This document shows, piece by piece, positions 25,312 to 34,885 of a stretch of 39,528 nt of DNA. The stretch is taken from assembly GCF_002875705.1 (NCBI RefSeq), contig NZ_MCZZ01000154.1, positions 1 through 39,528 on the forward strand, given 5' to 3'. Each line of letters begins with the position of its first letter. Positions within the stretch are counted from its first letter, which is position 1. The stretch comes from Vibrio sp. 10N.261.45.E2. Its GTDB lineage: Bacteria; Pseudomonadota; Gammaproteobacteria; Enterobacterales; Vibrionaceae. Below the pieces are notes generated by a model. It worked only from the letters and a program-made list of their open reading frames with translations, was not told the origin of the DNA and did not search any database. The position numbers and the translations under genes were made by a program.

Positions 25312-25336
25312 CTCGTTTCAATCTTACTGCTTGCGA

Positions 25337-26692
25337 TTAACGCATAGTAACAAATTCTTCGCTGCCCGTTGGGTGAATCGCCACAACAGAGTCGAAGTCT
25401 GCTTTGGTTGCGCCCATCTTCATTGCAACGCCGAAGCCTTGAATCATTTCATCAACCGTGAAGCCGATGCCGTGTAGGCCAACGACAGTCTCTTCTTCGC
25501 CAGCACATACTAGCTTCATCTTACAAGGTTGACGGTGCTTGGTTACTGCTGTGTACATCGCAGTGAAGCCCGATGTGTAAACCTTGATGTTGTCTTTGCC
25601 ATACTGCTCTTCAGCTTCTTGAGTCGTTAGACCAATTGTGCCGATAGGTGGGTGGCTGAATACAACAGTAGGAACTAGGTTGTAGTCCATCTTCGCGTTG
25701 GTTTGACCGTTGAATAGACGCTCAGAAAGCTGACGACCTGCTTTAACTGCTACAGGTGTTAGCTCGATGCCGCCTTCCATGATGTCACCAACACAGTAGA
25801 TGCCAGGAACGTTAGTCGCTTGGAACTCGTCTACCTTTATGTAGCCACGGTCGTTCGTCTCAACGCCCGTTGATGCTAGGTTGATAGCGTCAGTCGCTGG
25901 GTGACGGCCGATAGCCCAGATTAGGTGGTCAACGTTTTGAGTGTTGCCGTTCTCTAGGTGTAGAGTCAGTGTGCCATCAGCTTCTTTCACTACTTCTTTA
26001 GGCACAGAGTGCGTGTGAAGTGTTGGACCTTCTGCTTCCATTACCTCAACCAACGTTTCAACGATCATTGGGTCGAAGCTACGCAGTGGAGACTCTTTAC
26101 GGCAGAACAGGTGTGTTTCTGTACCAAGTGCGCTTAGTACGCCTGCGATCTCAACTGCGATGTAGCCTGCACCGATAACCGCAACGCGTTTTGGTTGCTC
26201 CATTAGCTCGAAGAAGCCATTTGAATCGATGCCGTATTCTGCACCTGGGATGTTTGGAATCGTTGGACGACCACCGACTGCGATCAGGATGTGATCGGCC
26301 GTGTAGTGTTCACCGTTAACTTCAACCGTCTTTTCGTCAACGAACTTAGCGAAGCCTTTGATTACGTTTACTTTGTTGTTGCCTAGTACGCGGTCGTAAG
26401 ATTGGTGGATACGACCAATGTACGCTTGGCGGTTTTCAACTAGCTTGCTCCAGTTGAAGCCTTTTACGTCTACGTCGAAGCCGTAATCTTCAGAGTATAG
26501 GTTGATAGCTTCAGCAACTTGAGCACCGTGCCACATTACTTTTTTAGGAACACAACCAACGTTTACACAAGTACCACCAAGGTCTTGAGCTTCGATAAGT
26601 GCAACCTTTGCACCGTGCATTGCTGCGCGGTTTGCTGATGCGATGCCGCCTGAACCGCCGCCGATACAGATGTAATCAAAATGAGTCGCCAT
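25337..26692 (-). CDS. gor: Glutathione-disulfide reductase
   Basis: NADPH- and FAD-dependent reductase that regenerates glutathione in the cytoplasm; 451 residues (E. coli 450). FAD motif GGGSGGIASANRAAMHG near the N terminus, redox disulfide CVNVGC with the following VPKKVMWHGAQ, NADPH motif GAGYIAVEIAGVLSALG (about 175-190), and the C-terminal interface with the catalytic His in HPTGSEEFVTMR. I chose the ATG at 26692 (MATHFDYICIGGG), with GGAG six bases upstream; the in-frame ATG at 26704 overlaps that site. Order gor, rlmJ, prlC, rsmJ matches the E. coli neighbourhood. Confidence 0.97.
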   Translation of the reverse strand: MATHFDYICIGGGSGGIASANRAAMHGAKVALIEAQDLGGTCVNVGCVPKKVMWHGAQVAEAINLYSEDYGFDVDVKGFNWSKLVENRQAYIGRIHQSYDRVLGNNKVNVIKGFAKFVDEKTVEVNGEHYTADHILIAVGGRPTIPNIPGAEYGIDSNGFFELMEQPKRVAVIGAGYIAVEIAGVLSALGTETHLFCRKESPLRSFDPMIVETLVEVMEAEGPTLHTHSVPKEVVKEADGTLTLHLENGNTQNVDHLIWAIGRHPATDAINLASTGVETNDRGYIKVDEFQATNVPGIYCVGDIMEGGIELTPVAVKAGRQLSERLFNGQTNAKMDYNLVPTVVFSHPPIGTIGLTTQEAEEQYGKDNIKVYTSGFTAMYTAVTKHRQPCKMKLVCAGEEETVVGLHGIGFTVDEMIQGFGVAMKMGATKADFDSVVAIHPTGSEEFVTMR

Positions 26693-26880
26693 TACTTTCT
26701 CCATTTATTGAAGGCTGTGGGTACAGTGAGAGCACTGAACACCTACGTCCTATAGATTCTTAAATTGTCTAATTATTATATTGAGGGCAGATCGGTTGAA
26801 CTCAATCTCCCTGTTTAAAATTTATTCGTGTACGTCACAATCTGCCGAATATTCGTCAGGCTATGACGTTAATTTCGAGA

Positions 26881-27720
26881 TTACTCGGGTACGATCCACT
26901 CTACTTTGAAGTGACCGGTTGCCGGCGCAATTGCTTCCTTCAGGAATGGAAGAATCTCTTTCATTTGACTTTCTAGCTTCCAAGGCGGGTTGATAACAAT
27001 CATGCCTGATGCTGTCATGCCGCGCTCGTTGGTGTCTGGTGATACGCCAAGTTCGATTTGTAGAATCTTGTTGATGCCCAAGCCTTCTAGCCCTTCGATC
27101 ATGTCTTCGATGTCACAGCGGTTTACTACCGGGTACCAAATTGCGTAGATACCGGTTGCCCAGCGCTTATGGCTTTGAGCAATGGCTGTTACGACATCAC
27201 GATACTCTTTTGCTAGCTCGTAAGGTGGATCGATCAGTACCAAACCACGACGCTCTTTTGGTGGCAGGCTACCCTTTAAGCGCTTAAAACCATCTTCTTT
27301 GTAGATAGATACCTGACGATCGCGGTGGAACTCTTGCTCAAGCAGAGGGTGATCGGCAGGGTGAAGTTCTGTCAGTACCATGCGGTCCTGGTCACGCAGG
27401 TGCGCACGTGCAACACGTGGAGAGCCTGGGTAGTAACGCAGTTTCTCGCCATTATTTAGAATGGAAATAGACCCAAGGTAGCTTTGAATGTCTTCAGGAA
27501 GGTCTTTTTGCTCCCACACGCGAGCAATACCTTGTTTGTATTCACCTGTTTTTTCAGACCATTCATGCGTTAAGTCGTAACGACCTACACCAGAGTGAGT
27601 GTCATGGTAAACAAAAGGCTTATCCTTCTGTTTCAAAGAATTAAGAATAAGGCTCTGTACGATATGCTTTACTACGTCGGCATGGTTACCTGCGTGGAAG
27701 CTGTGGCGATAACTTAACAA
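26881..27720 (-). CDS. rlmJ: RlmJ, 23S rRNA adenine-2030 N6-methyltransferase
   Basis: A 279-residue SAM-dependent methyltransferase (E. coli 280) that modifies A2030 of 23S rRNA. It shows the family start LSYRHSFHAGNHADVVKH, motif I HDTHSGVGRYDL, the catalytic IDPPYE motif (about residue 163) and the closing MIVINPPWKLESQM. The start is most likely the TTG at 27720, which aligns with the E. coli MLSYRHSF start and has GAGAG six bases upstream. A GTG at 27738 would add six residues. It is upstream of gor on the same strand, 188 bases away, and divergent from prlC. Confidence 0.95.
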   Translation of the reverse strand: MLSYRHSFHAGNHADVVKHIVQSLILNSLKQKDKPFVYHDTHSGVGRYDLTHEWSEKTGEYKQGIARVWEQKDLPEDIQSYLGSISILNNGEKLRYYPGSPRVARAHLRDQDRMVLTELHPADHPLLEQEFHRDRQVSIYKEDGFKRLKGSLPPKERRGLVLIDPPYELAKEYRDVVTAIAQSHKRWATGIYAIWYPVVNRCDIEDMIEGLEGLGINKILQIELGVSPDTNERGMTASGMIVINPPWKLESQMKEILPFLKEAIAPATGHFKVEWIVPE

Positions 27721-27865
27721 ATTAAACTCTCGTAACACTCTCGATTTAGAGTGTGGTTAGTGTAGGTGGGGGTAATCTGACTATTATAACCCTCAATGGA
27801 CCATAAATTCTCGAACAATTCAGGAACAGTCGCTAGCAATATGCAGTTAGTTATTGGTTCTACTA

Positions 27866-27894
27866 TTGAAATTTGCCTTGTTGGGCACTATTTA
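27866..27894 (+). promoter_or_regulatory. Putative prlC promoter
   Basis: TTGAAA and TATTTA are separated by 17 bp, about 100 bases upstream of prlC in the 278-base divergent gap with rlmJ. E. coli prlC has a heat-shock promoter; the TTGAAA box would also suit sigma-32, but no CCCCAT-type -10 follows. Confidence 0.45.
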
Positions 27895-27998
27895 ATAACT
27901 ATTCGCAGGTGATTTTTTAGGGCGAACTTTAGCCTGATGACTGTAAGACGACCTCATTACAAAAAGACGAAAGTCTCTAACGCCAAAGGAATGTTTAT

Positions 27999-30041
27999 AT
28001 GTCTAATCCGCTATTAACCTTCACGGACTTACCTCCGTTTTCACAAATCAAACCTGAGCATATTAAGCCAGCGGTTGAGCAAGTGATTGAAGCGTGTCGC
28101 AACAAGATAGAACAAGTACTTGAAGGTAATACTTCGCCAAGCTGGGACAACCTAGTTGCTCCAATTGAAGAAGTGGATGATCGTTTAGGCCGTGTTTGGT
28201 CACCAGTAAGCCACATGAACTCGGTTGTGAACAGTGACGAGTTGCGTGAAGCGTATGAAAGCTGTTTGCCTCTGTTGTCTGAGTACGGCACGTGGGTTGG
28301 TCAACACAAAGGCCTGTTTGAAGCGTACAAAGCGATCAAGGCGAGTGAAGCATTTTCGGCATTAAATCGAGCTCAACAAAAAACCATTACCGATGCACTG
28401 CGCGATTTCGAACTGTCAGGCATTGGCTTACCAGCAGACGAGCAGCACCGCTATGGCGAGATCAGTAAGCGCCAGTCTGAGCTAGGCTCTCAATTCTCAA
28501 ACAATGTGCTTGATGCAACCATGGGTTGGAGCAAGCAGATCACAGATGTAGCTGAACTGGCAGGTATGCCTGAATCAGCACTGGCGGCAGCGAAAGCAGC
28601 AGCGGAATCTAAAGAACAAGAAGGTTACCTACTGACTCTAGATATCCCATCATACTTACCTGTGATGACTTACTGTGATAATCAAGAGCTGCGTAAAGAA
28701 CTGTATGAAGCGTATGTAACGCGCGCTTCAGATCGTGGTCCAAACGCAGGTAAGTGGGATAACACTGAGATCATTACTGAGCAACTTAAGCTGCGCCACG
28801 AGATTGCGCGCATGCTTGGCTTTAGCACTTACAGCGAAAAATCACTGTCTACTAAAATGGCAGAGACGCCAGACCAAGTACTTGGCTTCCTAAATGACCT
28901 AGCAGTAAAAGCAAAACCGCAAGGTGAGCGTGAAGTAGAAGAGCTACGTCAGTTTGCTGAGAAAGAGTTTGGTGTCTCTGAGCTAAATCTGTGGGACATC
29001 GCTTACTACAGCGAGAAACAAAAACAGAACCTATTCGAGATCTCTGATGAAGAGCTTCGTCCTTACTTCCCTGAATCGAATGTGGTTTCAGGTTTGTTCG
29101 AAGTACTAAATCGTGTGTTTGGCATGTCGGTAACAGAGCGTGAAGGCGTCGACACTTGGCATGAGTCAGTGCGCTTCTTTGATATCTTTGATGCGACTGG
29201 AACACTGCGTGGTAGCTTCTACCTAGATCTATACGCTCGTGAGCACAAACGTGGCGGTGCTTGGATGGATGACTGTCGTGGTCGTCGTGTTACTGAATCT
29301 GGCGAACTGCAAACACCGGTCGCTTACCTAACGTGTAACTTCAACAAGCCAGTTGGCGACAAGCCAGCGCTGTTTACCCACGATGAAGTAGTGACTCTGT
29401 TCCATGAGTTTGGCCACGGTATCCACCACATGCTGACGCAAGTAGAAGCGGGCGCAGTTGCGGGTATCAATGGTGTGCCTTGGGATGCGGTTGAGCTGCC
29501 AAGCCAGTTCTTAGAAAACTGGTGTTGGGAAGAAGAGGCGTTGTCGTTCATCTCTGGTCACTTCGAAACGGGTGAAGCGCTGCCAAAAGAGATGCTAGAG
29601 AAGATGCTAGCGGCGAAGAACTTCCAATCTGCGATGTTTATCCTACGTCAGCTAGAGCTTGGTTTGTTCGATTTCACTTTACACACAGAATACGACCCAG
29701 AAGTGGGTGCTCGCGTATTAGAGACGCTAGCGGATGTGAAGTCTAAGGTATCGGTACTGCCAAGCCTGGATTGGAACCGCTTCTCGCACAGCTTTGGGCA
29801 TATCTTTGCTGGTGGCTACAGCGCAGGTTACTACAGCTATCTATGGGCAGAAGTATTGTCTGCAGATGCGTTCTCAGCATTTGAAGAAGAGGGTATCTTC
29901 AATACTGAAACCGGTAATCGTTTCCTAAACAACATCCTTGAAATGGGTGGCAGCGAAGAGCCGATGGAGTTGTTCAAACGCTTCCGTGGTCGTGAGCCAC
30001 AAATCGACGCAATGCTGCGCCATGCGGGAATCAACGCGTAA
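27999..30041 (+). CDS. prlC: Oligopeptidase A
   Basis: Cytoplasmic zinc metallopeptidase of family M3, 680 residues, the same size as E. coli PrlC/OpdA. It degrades peptides released by other proteases, including cleaved signal peptides. The zinc motif HEFGH lies at about residues 468-472 (LFHEFGHGIHHML), with the downstream Glu ligand in the ELPSQFLENW region and FGHIFAGGYSAGYYSYLWAE, the substrate-binding Gly/Tyr loop, near the C terminus. AAAGGA precedes the ATG. In E. coli rsmJ follows directly; here asnC and a GGDEF-EAL gene lie between. Confidence 0.97.
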   Translation: MSNPLLTFTDLPPFSQIKPEHIKPAVEQVIEACRNKIEQVLEGNTSPSWDNLVAPIEEVDDRLGRVWSPVSHMNSVVNSDELREAYESCLPLLSEYGTWVGQHKGLFEAYKAIKASEAFSALNRAQQKTITDALRDFELSGIGLPADEQHRYGEISKRQSELGSQFSNNVLDATMGWSKQITDVAELAGMPESALAAAKAAAESKEQEGYLLTLDIPSYLPVMTYCDNQELRKELYEAYVTRASDRGPNAGKWDNTEIITEQLKLRHEIARMLGFSTYSEKSLSTKMAETPDQVLGFLNDLAVKAKPQGEREVEELRQFAEKEFGVSELNLWDIAYYSEKQKQNLFEISDEELRPYFPESNVVSGLFEVLNRVFGMSVTEREGVDTWHESVRFFDIFDATGTLRGSFYLDLYAREHKRGGAWMDDCRGRRVTESGELQTPVAYLTCNFNKPVGDKPALFTHDEVVTLFHEFGHGIHHMLTQVEAGAVAGINGVPWDAVELPSQFLENWCWEEEALSFISGHFETGEALPKEMLEKMLAAKNFQSAMFILRQLELGLFDFTLHTEYDPEVGARVLETLADVKSKVSVLPSLDWNRFSHSFGHIFAGGYSAGYYSYLWAEVLSADAFSAFEEEGIFNTETGNRFLNNILEMGGSEEPMELFKRFRGREPQIDAMLRHAGINA

Positions 30042-30097
30042 TTGCTATCATTTCCGTAACTGCGGTAGTTGCTTAGCTTTATTGCGAGTTAATAGCG

Positions 30098-30127
30098 AAA
30101 AGAGCCTCTAATTAGAGGCTCTTTTTT
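30098..30127. terminator. Bidirectional terminator between prlC and asnC
   Basis: AAAGAGCCTCTAA and TTAGAGGCTCTTT are perfect inverted arms with A and T runs on the two sides. It serves both converging genes. Confidence 0.9.
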
Positions 30128-30161
30128 GTCTGCGCATCATGCCAAACAAATCGAATGAAGG

Positions 30162-30626
30162 TTATGGATTCACATTGCGGTTGATAGGGTTCTGTAATGA
30201 AATCAGAGTCTCTGTCGACTGAACTTCATCAATCGCTTGCAGCTTATCGATCAATACAAACTGCAGCTCTTCTATCGACTTACACATCAACTTAACGAAA
30301 ATGTTGTAAGCACCGGTGGTGTAGTACGCCTCAACCACTTCATCTAAGGCATTCAACTTCGCGATCGCAGAGTGGTAATCTTTGGCTGCATTAAGGTTGA
30401 TGCCAATAAAACAACACACGTCGTAACCGAGCTTTTTGGTGTTAACCACAACTTCCGTTCGCTCAATAATGTCGGCCGATCTCATCTTTTCGATACGAAC
30501 GTGAATCGTCGCAGGGCTGACATCGAATTGCTTTGCCATTTCAGCATAAGGAGTACGTGCATCTTCCATCAAGGTTTTGAGGATGGCACGGTCTAGATCA
30601 TCGAGACGAGCTGTGGTTGTGGACAT
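30162..30626 (-). CDS. asnC: AsnC, asparagine-responsive transcription regulator
   Basis: A 154-residue Lrp/AsnC-family regulator (E. coli AsnC 152). The N-terminal helix-turn-helix reads YAEMAKQFDVSPATIHVRIE (about 27-46), and the C-terminal RAM ligand-binding domain ends with QSTETLISLQNPI, which closely matches AsnC rather than Lrp. In E. coli AsnC activates asnA, the ammonia-dependent asparagine synthetase, in the absence of asparagine. No asnA is next to it here, so its target is elsewhere. It is divergent from the GGDEF-EAL gene, with a 90-base gap. Confidence 0.93.
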   Translation of the reverse strand: MSTTTARLDDLDRAILKTLMEDARTPYAEMAKQFDVSPATIHVRIEKMRSADIIERTEVVVNTKKLGYDVCCFIGINLNAAKDYHSAIAKLNALDEVVEAYYTTGAYNIFVKLMCKSIEELQFVLIDKLQAIDEVQSTETLISLQNPINRNVNP

Positions 30627-30685
30627 GCATAATCCTTAGATTGAATGAAAAACATACCGGCCTGAGTACACATCATAGCCAAGGG

Positions 30686-30694
30686 TGATAATAT
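30686..30694 (+). promoter_or_regulatory. Putative extended -10 promoter of the GGDEF-EAL gene
   Basis: TGATAATAT fits an extended -10 (TGn plus a TATAAT-like hexamer). No clear -35 is seen upstream. Transcription would start about 16 bases before the first start codon. Confidence 0.4.
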
Positions 30695-30716
30695 TAGCAG
30701 TAACTATAGGGTTAGG

Positions 30717-33700
30717 GTGAATTCAGTGCGATTTTCGTTATTTTTTATTGTGATGTGTTGGAGTGTGTTTGCTTCAGCTCAGACAAAGGATGTATTGGTG
30801 ATCCACTCCTACCACCAAGGCTTTTTTTGGACAGATGATTTCCATAAAGGATTATCAGATGAGCTCGATCGTGACGGGCTGTCTTACCGTGTGGTTTATC
30901 TCGATAGTAAACGCACTCAAAACCCAGAATACCTAGAGCGCGTGTATCAGCTTTATCATACCAAGTTACTGCATGAAGAATTTGCAGCAATTGTCGTTAG
31001 TGACAATAACGCGCTCAACCTAATGAAGCGCCTTGCGCCCGATCTTAAAGATACGCCAGTGATCTTTGGTGGCATCAACAACTTCTCCCCTGAAATGATC
31101 GAAGGTTTGAACGCGACGGGCATCACCGAAGATATCGACTTAGTTGGCAATATTGAGCTAGTTAAGCGTATTCAATCTACCGTAAAGAAAATCTACATTG
31201 TTACTGATCACTCGGTCACGGGTGAGGCGATTCGTTCTCAAATCGATTTGTTCATCAAAACCCATCCCGATTTTTCTGCTCTCGTTGAGCACTATGTGCC
31301 GGATTCCTACCAAGAGTTAATGAAATTTTCTCAACGTGCTGATCTAGGCAAGAGCTTGTTGTTTTGGGCGTATTACCGCGATGCGCAAGGTAGAGTGAGC
31401 AGTGATGAAGATTGGCGACAACTGAATATCAAGACCCAAACGCCATTGTACATGGTGCACGATCTAGGGCTAGGTTTTGGTGCGATTGGTGGCGTGATTC
31501 AAAGCGGAGAAACGCAAGGCCGAGACACCGGGCGCGTATTGTTGAGTGTACTGAAAAACCCCAAGGCACCATTGCCATTGGTGGTTGCTGGCGCGCCAGA
31601 AATCAAACTTGATTACCAACAGATCTCAAGATGGGGTTTGGGTGCCGAGAATGAAGCCTCGGTGACCTTCCTCAACAAGCCAAAGTCATTTTTAGTACGC
31701 TATCGCGATGAAATTCGCACCATAGGCTTGCTGTTTTTGGTTATGTCATGTGTCATCGCAACTTTGGTGTATTACCTCAATCGCCTTAAAAAAAGTGAGC
31801 GTGCTAGCCGCCAAAGCCAACTGTTGCTGGAGTCGATATTCGACCAAAGCCTGCAGTTTATGGGGATCATCGATAAAGGCGGTGTGCTGCTGTCGAGTAA
31901 CAGCAAGCTGCATGAGCTGCTTTATAACCAAGGCTATAAACTTGGAACACCTCTGCAAAAACATCAACACTGGGAAGAGTCCGCGCGAGAAGTGCTGACA
32001 GAATACTTCATGGCAAAAAGTGAGCATCCAGCTTTACGATTTGAGGCTGAGGTATGGTGTCGGGATCGCGGTGCGATGGTGTTGGATATTTCGTTGAAAC
32101 CGATGCCGGGCACTGAAGAAGACGTTCAGTTCCTATTTGAAGCGCGTGATGTCACTTCGCGTAAGCTCGCTGAGAATAAGCTGTTCCAACGTGAAGCAAA
32201 CCTAAAACTCTATTACGACAAACAGCCCGTAATGATGATTACCTTGGATGGCAATAACCGCATCCAACAAGTGAACCAGTTTGCCGAAGAGCTGTTGGGC
32301 TACCCTCTCGATAAGTTGCTAGGCCATCGTCCTAGAGAGTTCTATGTTGATGAGAACGCGATGATTCCTCGTCATATCTTGTTGCAGCCTCAGCATAAGA
32401 TCCGTGGGGTGTGGCGTCGTGATATCGAATATCGCCATGCCGACGGCAGCAAGATCTGGATTCGTGAAAATATCCGCCCGCTGGTGGAATCTGATCAGCT
32501 ATTGATTGTGGGTGAAGACATCACCGAAACACACGAACTATCAGCAAAGTTAGAGTATCAAGCACAGTACGATTTGCTGACTGATACCTTTAACCGCAAC
32601 CACTTTGAGCAAGAGCTGCAAAAAGCGCTCAAAGAGGTTGAGAGTCATATGCGAACTCACGCGATGTTGTTCTTAGATCTAGACCAACTGAAAGTATTGA
32701 ACGACACCGCTGGGCATGAAGCGGGTGATGCCGCGATCTTGTTTAGTGCGCAACTGCTCGAAGATGTGCTGCCATACAATGCGGTGTTGGCACGAATGGG
32801 TGGTGACGAATTTGCCGTACTAATGAAAGATTGTACCGAACGAGACGCCGTTAATGTGTGTCGCAGTATTATCTCGATGATGGGTGAGAATCCGTTCTTG
32901 TGGGATGATATTCGCTTGAACTTGACCTGTTCGATTGGTATCCGATTGATTGACCACACCGCAGCCTCACCGCAGATGGTGCATGCTCAAGCCGATGCCG
33001 CCTGTCATGCGGCCAAAGAGGAAGGGCGTAATCGCTATAACCTTTACCATCAAGATGATGAAGATTTACGTCGTCGTCATTTAGAGATGGAGTGCGTGAA
33101 CTTAGTGCATGAGGCCTTGGCTAACGATCGCTTAGAGTTGTTTGCGCAGCGTATTCTTGGCTTAGATGAAGACAGCGATAAAATGCACTTTGAGATCTTA
33201 GTACGCATCAAGAATATCAAAGGGGAATACATCTCCCCAGGGATCTTCATGCCAGCCTCAGAGCGTTATAACATCGCGCATTTGATTGACCGCCAAGTTG
33301 TCAGTCAAACCTTGAACTGGCTAGAGCAACGCCCAGAGGTTATTGAAGAATTGGGGATGTGCTCTATCAACCTTTCTGGCCATTCTATGGGTAATCGTGA
33401 GTTTGTTGAGTTCTTAATCGAAAACCTAAGCGATTCATCGGTGCCATGTCATAAGATTTGTTTAGAGATCACCGAAACGGCCGCCATGAGTAACATGAAG
33501 CAGGCGATCAAGTTCTTCACTCGCATTAAAGAGCTCGGCTGTATGATTGCACTGGATGACTTTGGCTCAGGGTTATCGTCGTTTGGTTACCTAAAGAAGC
33601 TGCCGGTCGATATTGTGAAGATTGATGGCTTGTTTGTACGTGATATTGATGTGAATGAGATGGACCATGTGATGGTTCGCTCGATCAATGATCTCGCGAA

Positions 33701-33872
33701 ACAGATGGGTAAGCACACTGTGGCCGAGTTCGTTGAAAATACCCAGATTATCGACAAGCTGATCGAGCTAGGTGTGAACTACGCACAGGGCTACATCATA
33801 GGTCGACCTAAGCCACTGGCGGAGCTCATTGAAGAGTTAAGACAAGAACGTGAAATAGAGCAATTGGTTTAG
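30717..33872 (+). CDS. Membrane GGDEF-EAL protein with fused periplasmic binding domain
   Basis: A 1051-residue cyclic-di-GMP signalling protein. Order: signal peptide (1-22); periplasmic binding-protein-like domain of the ABC_sub_bind type (about 24-315, DVLVIHSYHQGFFWT...VIFGGINN); membrane helix (about 336-357); two PAS domains (about 367-605); GGDEF (MGGDEF near 695-700); EAL (about 800-1045). The GGDEF motif is intact, but there is no RxxD inhibitory site five residues before it. The EAL side is EIL, with NLSG, EITET, DDFGSG, VKIDG and QGYIIGRP all present, so both making and degrading c-di-GMP are possible. A periplasmic ligand probably sets the balance. It may start at GTG 30717 or GTG 30726, the latter having AGGGTGA five bases upstream. 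It is inserted between prlC and rsmJ relative to E. coli. Confidence 0.9.
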   Translation: MNSVRFSLFFIVMCWSVFASAQTKDVLVIHSYHQGFFWTDDFHKGLSDELDRDGLSYRVVYLDSKRTQNPEYLERVYQLYHTKLLHEEFAAIVVSDNNALNLMKRLAPDLKDTPVIFGGINNFSPEMIEGLNATGITEDIDLVGNIELVKRIQSTVKKIYIVTDHSVTGEAIRSQIDLFIKTHPDFSALVEHYVPDSYQELMKFSQRADLGKSLLFWAYYRDAQGRVSSDEDWRQLNIKTQTPLYMVHDLGLGFGAIGGVIQSGETQGRDTGRVLLSVLKNPKAPLPLVVAGAPEIKLDYQQISRWGLGAENEASVTFLNKPKSFLVRYRDEIRTIGLLFLVMSCVIATLVYYLNRLKKSERASRQSQLLLESIFDQSLQFMGIIDKGGVLLSSNSKLHELLYNQGYKLGTPLQKHQHWEESAREVLTEYFMAKSEHPALRFEAEVWCRDRGAMVLDISLKPMPGTEEDVQFLFEARDVTSRKLAENKLFQREANLKLYYDKQPVMMITLDGNNRIQQVNQFAEELLGYPLDKLLGHRPREFYVDENAMIPRHILLQPQHKIRGVWRRDIEYRHADGSKIWIRENIRPLVESDQLLIVGEDITETHELSAKLEYQAQYDLLTDTFNRNHFEQELQKALKEVESHMRTHAMLFLDLDQLKVLNDTAGHEAGDAAILFSAQLLEDVLPYNAVLARMGGDEFAVLMKDCTERDAVNVCRSIISMMGENPFLWDDIRLNLTCSIGIRLIDHTAASPQMVHAQADAACHAAKEEGRNRYNLYHQDDEDLRRRHLEMECVNLVHEALANDRLELFAQRILGLDEDSDKMHFEILVRIKNIKGEYISPGIFMPASERYNIAHLIDRQVVSQTLNWLEQRPEVIEELGMCSINLSGHSMGNREFVEFLIENLSDSSVPCHKICLEITETAAMSNMKQAIKFFTRIKELGCMIALDDFGSGLSSFGYLKKLPVDIVKIDGLFVRDIDVNEMDHVMVRSINDLAKQMGKHTVAEFVENTQIIDKLIELGVNYAQGYIIGRPKPLAELIEELRQEREIEQLV

Positions 33873-33921
33873 GTAAACCTACTTTAGCTGGGAATACTTT
33901 TCACCGCTAATATGTATTGTT

Positions 33922-33955
33922 GAGGCAATCAGGTAAACTGGTTGCCTCTTTTGTT
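33922..33955 (+). terminator. Terminator after the GGDEF-EAL gene
   Basis: GAGGCAATCAG pairs with CTGGTTGCCTC (one G-T pair) around GTAAA, followed by TTTTGTTTT. Confidence 0.85.
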
Positions 33956-33984
33956 TTGAATACTACTGTCTGTTGGAGACGACC

Positions 33985-34764
33985 TTGCAACTACAACTGA
34001 TTTGCGAAGATGCTACCCAAATCGATCATCTAAATGATTTAGCGACCCGTTGGAATTTATCTCACGATGAAAGCAGCGAATTTGCTTTGGTGCTGACTAG
34101 CGAGCGACTTGAGCTACGCAAAGTCGATGAACCAAAACTGGGTGCTATCTTTGTTGATTTAGTCGGTGGAGCGGTTGGACATCGACGTAAGTTTGGTGGC
34201 GGCAAAGGTCAGGCGATTGCTAAGGCGGCAGGTTTAAACAAAGGTGCAACGCCAACTATCCTAGATGGCACTGCAGGTTTAGGGCGTGATGCGTTTGTGT
34301 TGGCTTCTCTAGGTTGTAAGGTGCAGATGGTGGAACGCCACCCTGTTGTGGCGGCACTGCTTGATGATGGCTTACAACGAGCGCAACAAGACCCTGACAT
34401 CGGTGGTTGGGTAAGTGAACGTATGAAGTTGATTCACGCTTCAAGTCACGATGCGCTAGATAAACTCTGCAATGATCCTGACTTCGAACAGCCTGATGTG
34501 GTGTATCTCGATCCAATGTACCCACACCCAGAGAACAAGAAGAAGTCGGCTTTGGTTAAGAAAGAGATGCGCGTATTCCAATCTTTAGTGGGTGCCGATC
34601 TGGATGCGGATGGTCTTTTAGAGCCAGCGATGAAGTTGGCATCGAAGCGAGTTGTAGTAAAAAGGCCGGATTACGCAGCATGGTTAGACGAGCAGAAACC
34701 GAGCATGGCAATCGAAACGAAAAAGAACCGTTTTGATGTGTATGTTAAAGCATCAATGACTTAG
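33985..34764 (+). CDS. rsmJ: RsmJ, 16S rRNA guanine-1516 N2-methyltransferase
   Basis: A 259-residue SAM-dependent methyltransferase of the RsmJ (YhiQ) family, which modifies G1516 of 16S rRNA. Conserved stretches include VDLVGGAVGHRRKFGGGKGQ, motif I DGTAGLGRDAFVLASLG, VERHPVVAALLDDGL, the DPMYP motif (catalytic-type D-P-x-Y/F-P) and KSALVKKEMRVFQSLVG. I chose the TTG at 33985 (MQLQLICED), which aligns with the E. coli start and has GGAG six bases upstream; the TTG at 33973 lies on that site. Confidence 0.95.
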   Translation: MQLQLICEDATQIDHLNDLATRWNLSHDESSEFALVLTSERLELRKVDEPKLGAIFVDLVGGAVGHRRKFGGGKGQAIAKAAGLNKGATPTILDGTAGLGRDAFVLASLGCKVQMVERHPVVAALLDDGLQRAQQDPDIGGWVSERMKLIHASSHDALDKLCNDPDFEQPDVVYLDPMYPHPENKKKSALVKKEMRVFQSLVGADLDADGLLEPAMKLASKRVVVKRPDYAAWLDEQKPSMAIETKKNRFDVYVKASMT

Positions 34765-34849
34765 AGATACGCTAAGAAAATTTCCCGTCATAAATACGAT
34801 AAATTGCCATTTAACACTTGCGATAGTCGCGTTACGGATGTATATCTAA

Positions 34850-34872
34850 CTAAGAATCATTATTATTCTTAG
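34850..34872. promoter_or_regulatory. Inverted repeat upstream of the Cys/Lys-rich gene
   Basis: CTAAGAAT and ATTCTTAG are perfect 8-base arms around CATTATT, ending 13 bases before the start codon. The AT-rich core (AATCATTATTATT) resembles a Fur box. It could be an operator blocking initiation or an mRNA hairpin near the ribosome site. Which regulator uses it is unknown. Confidence 0.45.
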
Positions 34873-34885
34873 ATGGAGTTGTAGC

